Origin: JANYCO01 sp031416415 | GTDB lineage: Bacteria > Bacteroidota > Bacteroidia > Cytophagales > Cytophagaceae | Direction of reading: 5' to 3' | Length of the DNA stretch: 15,763 nucleotides | Assembly (NCBI GenBank): GCA_031416415.1 | Contig: JANOTP010000203.1 | Span: 1-15,763 of the forward strand | Part shown: positions 1 to 5,952 of the stretch, piece by piece | How the letters are laid out: each line of letters opens with the position of its first letter | Position numbering within the stretch: position 1 is the first letter of the stretch | Notes under the pieces: generated by a model | Database searches by the model: none | What the model was told of the DNA's origin: nothing | The model's input: the letters and a program-made list of their open reading frames with translations, nothing else | Program-made: the position numbers and the translations under genes

Positions 1-93
1 TCTGCAAGAGGAATTAAAACAATTAATAAACTTGGTCTAGAAGCAGCATTGAACGATGCTTTTTCAAGAGGTCATTTAACTAATATTAAATAA
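1..93 (+). CDS. rpmB: 50S ribosomal protein bL28, C-terminal end (partial)
   Basis: The reading frame is open from the first base and ends at TAA 91-93, giving 30 residues. The run SARGIKTINKLGLEAALNDA matches the C-terminal part of bL28, where the RxIxTINKxGL core is typical. bL28 is a structural protein of the large ribosomal subunit. The N-terminal half lies outside the window. The gene directly precedes rpmG, 30 nt away, as is usual in Bacteroidota, so the two are probably co-transcribed. The assignment rests on this short motif together with the context. Confidence 0.88.
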   Translation, partial: SARGIKTINKLGLEAALNDAFSRGHLTNIK

Positions 94-95
94 TC

Positions 96-107
96 ATCCT
101 TCGGGAT
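96..107 (+). other. Small C(UUCG)G tetraloop hairpin between rpmB and rpmG
   Basis: ATCC-TTCG-GGAT forms a 4-bp stem closed by C-G around a UUCG loop, the most stable tetraloop class known in RNA. It sits in the 30-nt gap between the two ribosomal protein genes. It has no T-tract, so it is not a terminator. It could be an mRNA stability or processing element, or coincidence, since the stem is very short. Confidence 0.35.
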
Positions 108-123
108 CTAAATAAATATAACC

Positions 124-306
124 ATGGCAAAGAAAGGCAATAGAATTCAGGTTATTTTAGAATGTACTGAGCACAAAACTACTGGTAAACCAGGTACTAG
201 CAGATACATTACAACTAAAAACAGAAAAAATACAACAGAAAGATTAGAATTGAAAAAATACAATCCTTTGTTGAAAAAACACACCGTACATAAAGAAATA
301 AAATAA
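124..306 (+). CDS. rpmG: 50S ribosomal protein bL33
   Basis: A 60-residue protein beginning MAKKGNRIQVILECTEHKT and containing SRYITTKNRKNT, the characteristic bL33 core; the length fits Bacteroidota bL33. It is a small basic protein of the large subunit near the E site (family knowledge). Only one cysteine (C14) is present, not the paired CxxC motifs of zinc-binding bL33, so this is the zinc-independent (C-minus) form. The ATG at 124 has an A/T-rich upstream and no clear Shine-Dalgarno, as normal in this phylum. The stop lies 1 nt before the next ATG, so translation of the two genes is probably coupled. Confidence 0.95.
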   Translation: MAKKGNRIQVILECTEHKTTGKPGTSRYITTKNRKNTTERLELKKYNPLLKKHTVHKEIK

Positions 307-307
307 C

Positions 308-463
308 ATGGCAAAGAAAGTAGTAGCAACCCTGAAAAATGCTGATGCTGGTAAAGCTTATGCAAAAATCATCAAAGCGGTAAAATCTGTGAAAACAGGA
401 GCTTACACGTTTAGAGAAGAAATCGTAGCAGTAGATCAAGTACAAGAAGCATTGAAACAATAA
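308..463 (+). CDS. DUF4295 family protein, ribosomal protein bL38
   Basis: A short 51-residue frame starts at ATG 308, one base after the rpmG stop, and ends at TAA 461-463. The protein is lysine-rich: it begins MAKKVVATLK, has KIIKAVKSVKTGAYTFREE in the middle and ends QVQEALKQ. The pattern K-S-x-K-T-G-A-Y-T-F is what I recognise as the Bacteroidota DUF4295 family. From memory, not checked here, this family was reported as ribosomal protein bL38 after structural work on the Flavobacterium johnsoniae ribosome. The position directly after rpmG and the basic composition agree with a ribosomal role. It shares the MAKK start with bL33 but not the rest, so it is not a simple duplicate. Confidence 0.85.
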   Translation: MAKKVVATLKNADAGKAYAKIIKAVKSVKTGAYTFREEIVAVDQVQEALKQ

Positions 464-480
464 TCGGTATCTATTGAGAA

Positions 481-514
481 ACAAAAAAGTCTCCGCATGC
501 GGAGACTTTTTTGT
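481..514 (+). terminator. Palindromic rho-independent terminator after the ribosomal protein genes
   Basis: The 34-nt segment is a perfect inverted repeat centred between 497 and 498. The GC-rich core GTCTCCGCA/TGCGGAGAC is flanked by A6 on the left and T6 on the right. It begins 18 nt after the bL38 stop. The symmetry of the A and T tracts would let it work on either strand, but only plus-strand genes abut it. It separates the ribosomal protein transcript from ftsY. Confidence 0.93.
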
Positions 515-586
515 TTTAAACTACAATAGGTAGAATTATTACTATTAAAGACTTAACTTGCATCAATAAAATTTTAACACTTTACA

Positions 587-1543
587 ATGGCCTTTTTCGG
601 TTTATTTTCAAAAGAGAAAAAAGAAAGTCTTGACAAAGGATTAGAGAAAACCAAAGACAGTTTTTTCTCTAAATTAAGTAAAGCTATAATTGGAAAATCA
701 AAAGTAGATACTGAAGTCCTTGACAATCTTGAAGAACTTTTAATTAGTTCTGACGTTGGAGTGGAAACTACTTTAAAAATAATTGAAAGGATAGAGGCTA
801 GGGTTGCTAAAGATAGCTACCTAAATGCTTCTGAACTCGACAAAATACTAAAAGAAGAAATAGCAGACCTGCTTTCCGAAAATAATACCGAAACTCAAAA
901 TGACTTCGACATTCCAGAAGGTAAAAGACCTTACGTAATCATGGTAGTTGGCGTAAATGGAGTAGGAAAAACCACTACGATAGGGAAACTTGCAGCGCAA
1001 TACCACAAACATGGGAAAAAAGTTGTACTAGGAGCCGGAGACACCTTTCGCGCTGCTGCAGTAGATCAATTGAAGTTATGGGGAGAGAGAGTAGGCGTAC
1101 CTGTCATTTCGCACGGTATGAATACTGATCCTGCTTCTGTGGCATTTGATGCAGTAAAACAAGCAGTAGAAATGAATGCCGACGTAGTTATTATTGATAC
1201 GGCGGGCCGTTTACATACCAAGATAAATTTAATGAATGAACTGACTAAAATAAAAAGAGTAGTTCAGAAATTTATAGAAACCGCTCCTCATGAAGTAATG
1301 CTTGTGCTGGATGGCAGCACAGGGCAAAACGCCATTGTACAGGCAAGAGAATTTACAAAAGCTACAGAGGTAACCTGCTTAGCTATTACCAAACTCGACG
1401 GCACAGCAAAAGGGGGCGTCGTAATCGGCATATCCGACCAATTCAAAATTCCAGTAAAATATATTGGAGTAGGCGAAAAAATTGACGACCTGCAGGTATT
1501 TAACAAACATGAATTCGTTGACTCATTATTTAATAAAAAATAA
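587..1543 (+). CDS. ftsY: Signal recognition particle receptor FtsY
   Basis: A 318-residue SRP-type GTPase. FtsY binds the Ffh-4.5S RNA-ribosome complex at the inner membrane and delivers membrane proteins to SecYEG; both partners hydrolyse GTP. Visible motifs: helical N domain about residues 20-95, P-loop GVNGVGKTT (122-130), the SRP-GTPase DTFRAAA (152-158), DTAGR (204-208), TKLDG (268-272) and closing GVGEKIDDL (294-302). The acidic A domain of E. coli FtsY is absent and replaced by a short lysine-rich N-terminus (MAFFGLFSKEKKES), as in many bacteria; its Phe and Lys residues could help membrane contact. The paralogue Ffh is excluded by the lack of a C-terminal M domain. The last 35 nt overlap the next gene. 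Confidence 0.97.
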   Translation: MAFFGLFSKEKKESLDKGLEKTKDSFFSKLSKAIIGKSKVDTEVLDNLEELLISSDVGVETTLKIIERIEARVAKDSYLNASELDKILKEEIADLLSENNTETQNDFDIPEGKRPYVIMVVGVNGVGKTTTIGKLAAQYHKHGKKVVLGAGDTFRAAAVDQLKLWGERVGVPVISHGMNTDPASVAFDAVKQAVEMNADVVIIDTAGRLHTKINLMNELTKIKRVVQKFIETAPHEVMLVLDGSTGQNAIVQAREFTKATEVTCLAITKLDGTAKGGVVIGISDQFKIPVKYIGVGEKIDDLQVFNKHEFVDSLFNKK

Positions 1544-2027
1544 GCTAGTTCTACTGCTTTTTTTCCTGACAATTTTATCTTGCAAAAGACATAAAATACC
1601 TGTGGAAAATGTGGAAACGAAATTCACTCCAGTAAAAATACTGCAAGGGGTAAGTGGAAAAATTCTTTTTAAAGAAGGGGATTTTTCATCTACAGGAGAA
1701 CTATTGGATAACGGAAAGGTATATGGAATAGAAAGACAATTATTATTCTACGAACTCACCAATATCAAAGATGTGGAGATCGGAGAAGGTGACTTTGTAA
1801 AATATACTTCCAGCGAATTAGTTGATTCTGTCAACTCTGACAAACATGGAAATTTTGGCAAAGAACTTCCAGAAGGAAAATATTCTGTATTTATTAAAGA
1901 ATCAAAACGATTGTATTCGAAACTAGGAGACGATGATTATTTTTTCCCTGTGACTGTTTTAAAAGACTCGAATACATCCATAATTATTGAAGTAGATTAT
2001 AAAGCATCTTATTTGTCGGGTCAATGA
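1509..2027 (+). CDS. Small predicted lipoprotein of unknown function between ftsY and rimO
   Basis: 172 residues. I chose the ATG at 1509, inside ftsY in another frame, because it gives a short signal peptide (MNSLTHYLIKNKLV then a leucine/phenylalanine-rich core) ending in the lipobox ILSC with lipidated Cys25. The frame also offers an ATG at 1482, which would add nine residues ahead of the signal. The residues after the cysteine (KRHKIP) lack the acidic motif known to send flavobacterial lipoproteins to the cell surface, so a periplasm-facing anchor is inferred. The mature part has a beta-rich pattern (GKILFKEGDF, HGNFGKELPEGKYSVFIKE, SIIIEVDY) resembling carboxypeptidase-regulatory or CnaB-like beta-sandwich domains; the G-x-F-x-x-x-L-P-x-G-x-Y-S motif supports this. 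No catalytic residues are evident. It overlaps ftsY by 35 nt and rimO by 4 nt, so it belongs to that operon. Function unknown. Confidence 0.8.
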   Translation: MNSLTHYLIKNKLVLLLFFLTILSCKRHKIPVENVETKFTPVKILQGVSGKILFKEGDFSSTGELLDNGKVYGIERQLLFYELTNIKDVEIGEGDFVKYTSSELVDSVNSDKHGNFGKELPEGKYSVFIKESKRLYSKLGDDDYFFPVTVLKDSNTSIIIEVDYKASYLSGQ

Positions 2028-3337
2028 AAACGAAGGGAAATCATAAAACAAGAGTCAATATTGTAACACTAGGTTGTTCTAAAAATCTAGTGGATTCAGA
2101 AAACATATTCACACAATTAAAAGCCAACAAAATTGATGTAACACATGAATCCAAAAAAAATGATTCAAATGTTGTAATCGTCAATACCTGTGGCTTTATT
2201 GACAATGCTAAACAAGAATCTATCGATACCATATTGCGTTATGTAGATGCCAAGGAAGAAGGTTTAATTGATAAAATATACGTTACAGGTTGTCTTTCGC
2301 ATCGTTACAAGGACGACTTGGAAAAAGAAATCCCACAAGTAGACGCTTTTTTTGGAACCAATGAATTGCCTGCTTTATTAAAAAAATTCAAAGCAGACTA
2401 TAAACATGAACTTCTTGGTGAACGCCAAACTACTACTCCAAAACATTATGCGTTTCTAAAAATAGCCGAAGGCTGTGACCGACCTTGCTCTTTCTGTGCT
2501 ATTCCATTGATGCGTGGCAAACACATTTCAAGACCTGCAGAAGAACTTGTTAAAGAGGCTGCCAATCTTGCAAAAAATGGCACCAAAGAACTCGTACTGA
2601 TTGCTCAAGATTTAACCTTTTACGGACTTGACATTACAGGAAAAAGAGACCTTGCGGAATTATTAAGAAAACTTTCTGATGTAAACGGCATTGAATGGAT
2701 AAGACTTCAATATGCTTATCCTTCCCAATTTCCATTAGATGTTTTGGATGTAATGAATGAGCGAAGCAATATTTGTAAATACCTTGATATGCCTCTTCAG
2801 CATGGCACAACAGAAATGTTGAAACTTATGCGTAGAGGAATTACACAGGAACGTACGGAAGAACTTATATATACTATTCGTGAAAAAGTACCTGGCATTG
2901 CACTTCGCACCACCCTCATCGCTGGTCATCCAGGAGAAACGGAAGCAGAATATGAAAAACTTTATAAATTTGTAGAGAAGCAACGCTTTGATCGATTAGG
3001 TGTCTTTACCTATTCTCACGAAGACCAGACACATGCTTATACCATGGAAGATTCTATCCCTGCTGAATTAAAACAAGAACGTGCAGATAGTATTATGTCA
3101 CTCCAAGAAGGCATATCACAAGAATTAAATCAAAAGAAAATAGACAATACTTATAAAGTTTTATTTGACAGAAAAGAAGGAGGCTATTTTGTAGGTCGTA
3201 CCGAACATGATTCTCCTGAAGTAGACAACGAAGTATTGGTAGATGCAAAAACAAATTATGTTCGTGTTGGTGATTTTGCTCAAGTAAAAATCCATGACGC
3301 TACAGAGTTTGATTTGTTTGGCGATGTAGTAGTTTAA
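2024..3337 (+). CDS. rimO: Ribosomal protein uS12 methylthiotransferase RimO
   Basis: 437 residues, a radical-SAM methylthiotransferase. RimO methylthiolates a conserved aspartate of ribosomal protein uS12 using S-adenosylmethionine and two iron-sulfur clusters. The N-terminal UPF0004 domain carries Cys18 (TLGCSKN), Cys56 (NTCGFID) and Cys90 (VTGCLS), which bind the auxiliary cluster. The radical SAM motif is C151-x3-C155-x2-C158 (GCDRPCSFCAIP). A TRAM domain, about 375-437, ends the protein and would hold the substrate. The NLVDSE after the first cysteine motif and the length favour RimO over the tRNA enzyme MiaB. The ATG overlaps the lipoprotein stop (ATGA), implying coupled translation. 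Confidence 0.95.
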   Translation: MKTKGNHKTRVNIVTLGCSKNLVDSENIFTQLKANKIDVTHESKKNDSNVVIVNTCGFIDNAKQESIDTILRYVDAKEEGLIDKIYVTGCLSHRYKDDLEKEIPQVDAFFGTNELPALLKKFKADYKHELLGERQTTTPKHYAFLKIAEGCDRPCSFCAIPLMRGKHISRPAEELVKEAANLAKNGTKELVLIAQDLTFYGLDITGKRDLAELLRKLSDVNGIEWIRLQYAYPSQFPLDVLDVMNERSNICKYLDMPLQHGTTEMLKLMRRGITQERTEELIYTIREKVPGIALRTTLIAGHPGETEAEYEKLYKFVEKQRFDRLGVFTYSHEDQTHAYTMEDSIPAELKQERADSIMSLQEGISQELNQKKIDNTYKVLFDRKEGGYFVGRTEHDSPEVDNEVLVDAKTNYVRVGDFAQVKIHDATEFDLFGDVVV

Positions 3338-3387
3338 TTTATATTGTCAGAGGATTTTGAATTCTCTGACAATATAAATATTTTTTA
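3338..3387 (+). terminator. Rho-independent terminator after rimO
   Basis: A perfect 15-bp stem (TTTATATTGTCAGAG at 3338-3352 with its complement at 3364-3378) encloses an 11-nt loop and is followed by a T6 run at 3381-3386. It starts immediately after the rimO stop and closes the ftsY-lipoprotein-rimO transcript. Confidence 0.9.
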
Positions 3388-3606
3388 TTCCCCCCAACAA
3401 TGCCTTAACTATTCAAACATAAACGAGCTATTGTATGGCAGCATAAAATTCAAAACGAATTGTATCAGTTCCTATAAGGTACCTGATATTTTAATCACTC
3501 GTATATCTTAATGAAATTTTATTAGAAAAATGTTCTAACTTTCATTAATTTACAGAACTAATACTAACTCAAGGCAGTTTATAGTGTCAAATTTATAAGC
3601 ATAACA
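3388..3606 (+). other. A/T-rich intergenic region upstream of bshC
   Basis: About 220 nt with no open frame that looks coding. It presumably holds the bshC promoter. The only match near the Bacteroidota -7 consensus TAnnTTTG is TAACTTTC at 3536-3543, one mismatch, with no convincing TTG about 20 nt upstream. A 26-nt imperfect palindrome, TATCAG...CTGATA at 3463-3488, is the only other structure I see. Confidence 0.4.
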
Positions 3607-5166
3607 ATGACCACTACATTACCTCTAGCAGCCACTAACACATTCTCTAAGACATTCTTAGATTACATTTCAGGAGATTCTAATTTAGAAGATTTTTATG
3701 GTTTAAAGCCTACGTTAGATAATTTCCAAAAACAAATTGAACTAAAAAATTTCTCTATTTCTAAAAGAGAAACACTCTACAATACCCTACAAATGCAGTA
3801 TGATGGAGTAAATAGTTCAGAAGAAACAAAAAACAATATTACTTCTTTATTACTTCCCACAACCTATACAATTACAACTGGCCATCAATTAAACCTATTT
3901 GGCGGACCTTTATATTTTATTTATAAAATTATCACAACCCTAAACACAGCAAAAGAATTAAACAAAAAATACCCCGCATATAATTTTGTACCTGTATTTT
4001 GGATGGCTAGTGAAGATCATGATTTTGAAGAGATAAATAATTTTAACCTTTTTGGAAAAACATGGAAATGGGATACAATACAAAAAGGCGCTGTGGGAAG
4101 ATTTTCTACAGATGGAATAAGCGAATTGTTAGATTCCTTACCAGAAAAAATCGAGTTGTTTGAAAAGGCTTATTTGCAACACAAAACGATTTCTGCTGCT
4201 ACACGATATTTCGTAAACGAATTATTTGGAAAGGATGGCTTAGTGCTATTAGATGCCGACGACCGCAACTTAAAAAATGCATTTTCCGAAATAATAAAGG
4301 ATGACATTATAAATCATAGTGCTCATTCACTAGTACAGAAAACATCTTTGTTGTTAGAAGAAAAAGGGTACGAAGCTCAAGTTCATGCCAGAGAAATAAA
4401 TTTTTTCTATTTAGAAAACAACTTAAGAGAAAGAATAATTTTGCAAGATGGTTTATATAAAATCAACAATACCAGCTTATCGTTTTCTAAAGAAGAAATT
4501 ATAACAAAAATTCAAAATGAACCTGAAAAATTCAGCCCTAATGTAATTCTTCGTCCGCTCTATCAAGAGACAATTCTTCCTAACTTAGCTTACATTGGTG
4601 GTCCAGCCGAGGTAATTTATTGGCTTCAATTCAAAGCAGTATTCGATCATTATAAAACTCCATTCCCCATAGTAATGCCTAGAAATTTTGCTTTGTATCT
4701 TAACAAAGGGAATATATCTAAGCTCTCAAAATTAGAGGTACAAATAGAAGATTTTTTTGTATCGGAAGAGCAATTGAAAAATAATTATTTATTGAAAATT
4801 GCAGGAGAAGAGTTCAAATTAAACAAAGAACAAGAAGAAATAAAAAAAATATTTTTTAATATAAAAGAGAAAGCAACTTTAATTGATAAAACTATGGAAG
4901 CTGCTGTAATGGCAGAACTACATAAATCTATAAAAATCATAGAAGAGCTCGAAAAACGTCTGAAAAAAGCCGAGGAAAGGAAAAATGAAATCGTTATAAC
5001 TCAACTGTTGACTCAAAAATCTAAGCTATTCCCAAACGGCGGACTACAAGAGAGACATGATAATTATTTAAGCATTTATACTAACAATCCTCAGTTTTTA
5101 GAAATTGTTAAAAAAGCGTTTGATCCATTCAACTATCAATTCTATGTTCTTAGGGAAGATGAATAA
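3607..5166 (+). CDS. bshC: Bacillithiol synthesis cysteine-adding enzyme BshC
   Basis: 519 residues, the usual length of the family. BshC adds cysteine to glucosaminyl-malate to make bacillithiol, a low-molecular-weight thiol used in redox and metal or electrophile defence in Firmicutes and many Bacteroidota. Recognised by TGHQLNLFGGPLYFIYK (residues 91-107) and FWMASEDHDFEEIN (131-144), which form the nucleotidyltransferase-like Rossmann core, and by the charged helical stretch around 424-461 (KIIEELEKRLKKAEERKNE), the coiled coil through which the Bacillus enzyme dimerises. It is cytoplasmic, with no signal peptide. The glycosyltransferase and deacetylase partners BshA and BshB are not in this window. 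The stop overlaps the next gene by 8 nt. Confidence 0.95.
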   Translation: MTTTLPLAATNTFSKTFLDYISGDSNLEDFYGLKPTLDNFQKQIELKNFSISKRETLYNTLQMQYDGVNSSEETKNNITSLLLPTTYTITTGHQLNLFGGPLYFIYKIITTLNTAKELNKKYPAYNFVPVFWMASEDHDFEEINNFNLFGKTWKWDTIQKGAVGRFSTDGISELLDSLPEKIELFEKAYLQHKTISAATRYFVNELFGKDGLVLLDADDRNLKNAFSEIIKDDIINHSAHSLVQKTSLLLEEKGYEAQVHAREINFFYLENNLRERIILQDGLYKINNTSLSFSKEEIITKIQNEPEKFSPNVILRPLYQETILPNLAYIGGPAEVIYWLQFKAVFDHYKTPFPIVMPRNFALYLNKGNISKLSKLEVQIEDFFVSEEQLKNNYLLKIAGEEFKLNKEQEEIKKIFFNIKEKATLIDKTMEAAVMAELHKSIKIIEELEKRLKKAEERKNEIVITQLLTQKSKLFPNGGLQERHDNYLSIYTNNPQFLEIVKKAFDPFNYQFYVLREDE

Positions 5167-5746
5167 AGAACAACTTAGGAGCTATCATTTAGATAAGAGA
5201 AAAAAAATAAGTCCCGAAGAGTGTTCAGAGATGAGTCGGCTCATTTCTGAAAATTTTTTAGAACATTTTCAACTTACGCTCTCAGAAGTTCGCTATTTAC
5301 ATACTTATATTCCTATTACTGCAAAAAACGAAGTCGATACTGCTCATATTATTGCTCATATTAGAACCCATTACCCTACTATCACAATTGCGTTATCTAA
5401 AACTAATTTTAAAGATTGCAGTATGCAACTTTTTGAATATACAAAGGATACAATTCTAGTTGAAAATAGCTATGGTATTTTGGAGCCTGAAAGTGGAAAA
5501 AAAATAACCCCCGAGTTAATAGACCTAGTTCTTGTACCTTTACTAGCAGTAGATGAAAATGGAAATCGAATAGGATATGGAAAAGGGTTTTACGATCGTT
5601 TTTTAAAGCAATGTAAAGCAGAATGTATTAAAGTAGGCCTTTCATTTGAACCGCCAATTACTCCTTTTTTACCAGATCAATACGATGTACCTATTGATTT
5701 TTGTATTACTACAAAAAATATAGTTCCTCTCAGAAAAGAGCCTTAA
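5159..5746 (+). CDS. 5-formyltetrahydrofolate cyclo-ligase
   Basis: 195 residues, also called methenyltetrahydrofolate synthetase. It converts 5-formyl-THF plus ATP to 5,10-methenyl-THF, returning stored folate to the one-carbon pool. The signature NGNRIGYGKGFYDRFL lies at residues about 134-149, preceded by LVLVPLLAVDE; NSYGILEPE (103-111) is the conserved substrate-side motif. I took the ATG at 5159 over one at 5105, because the N-terminus MNKEQLRSYHLDKRKKIS matches the family start (K-x-x-L-R-x-x-x-L-x-x-R) and the longer form would add residues lying deep within bshC. The gene overlaps bshC by 8 nt (GATGAATAA), suggesting translational coupling. No signal peptide. Confidence 0.92.
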   Translation: MNKEQLRSYHLDKRKKISPEECSEMSRLISENFLEHFQLTLSEVRYLHTYIPITAKNEVDTAHIIAHIRTHYPTITIALSKTNFKDCSMQLFEYTKDTILVENSYGILEPESGKKITPELIDLVLVPLLAVDENGNRIGYGKGFYDRFLKQCKAECIKVGLSFEPPITPFLPDQYDVPIDFCITTKNIVPLRKEP

Positions 5747-5772
5747 TACGTAAAACTTTTTTATAGAGTCAA

Positions 5773-5780
5773 TAATTTTG
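5773..5780 (+). promoter_or_regulatory. Possible Bacteroidota -7 element upstream of sulP
   Basis: TAATTTTG fits the Bacteroidota primary sigma -7 consensus TAnnTTTG exactly. It lies 172 nt before the sulP ATG, within a very A/T-rich 206-nt gap (5747-5952). I see no TTG at the expected upstream spacing, and matches to this short A/T-rich motif arise easily by chance here. The rest of the gap shows no gene and no clear terminator for the preceding operon. Confidence 0.22.
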
Positions 5781-5952
5781 AGCTTTCTTTTATTTTTTTA
5801 CTTAGGAGTTATAAAATAGTATAATAATTATAAAAAAACCCATTAAATACTTATTTTTTCAATGAATTTAAAATTACTTCAGATTTGATTCAGAATTCAT
5901 TCCTATTTTTCATTATTATAACCCTTACAATTGTTTTTAAAATTCGCCAAAA

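Noticed and set aside
215..484. 89-residue minus-strand frame over rpmG and the bL38 gene
   Set aside because: Phe/Tyr/Cys-rich composition is the typical complement of lysine-rich ribosomal genes. The plus-strand genes explain the region.
1482..1508. A longer start (ATG 1482) for the lipoprotein gene
   Set aside because: It would put nine extra residues, including a cysteine, before a normal-length signal peptide and deepen the overlap with ftsY. The ATG at 1509 gives a standard lipoprotein signal.
3536..3543. TAACTTTC as a bshC promoter -7 element
   Set aside because: One mismatch to TAnnTTTG and no TTG at proper spacing; too weak to annotate as a site in such A/T-rich sequence.
5105..5158. 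A longer start for the 5-formyl-THF cyclo-ligase
   Set aside because: The 18 extra residues are a frame-shifted reading of the bshC C-terminus. The family N-terminus begins at the ATG at 5159.
5904..5911. TATTTTTC with a TTG at 5885-5887 as a sulP promoter
   Set aside because: Mismatch in the last base of the -7 element and a spacing shorter than usual for Bacteroidota promoters.
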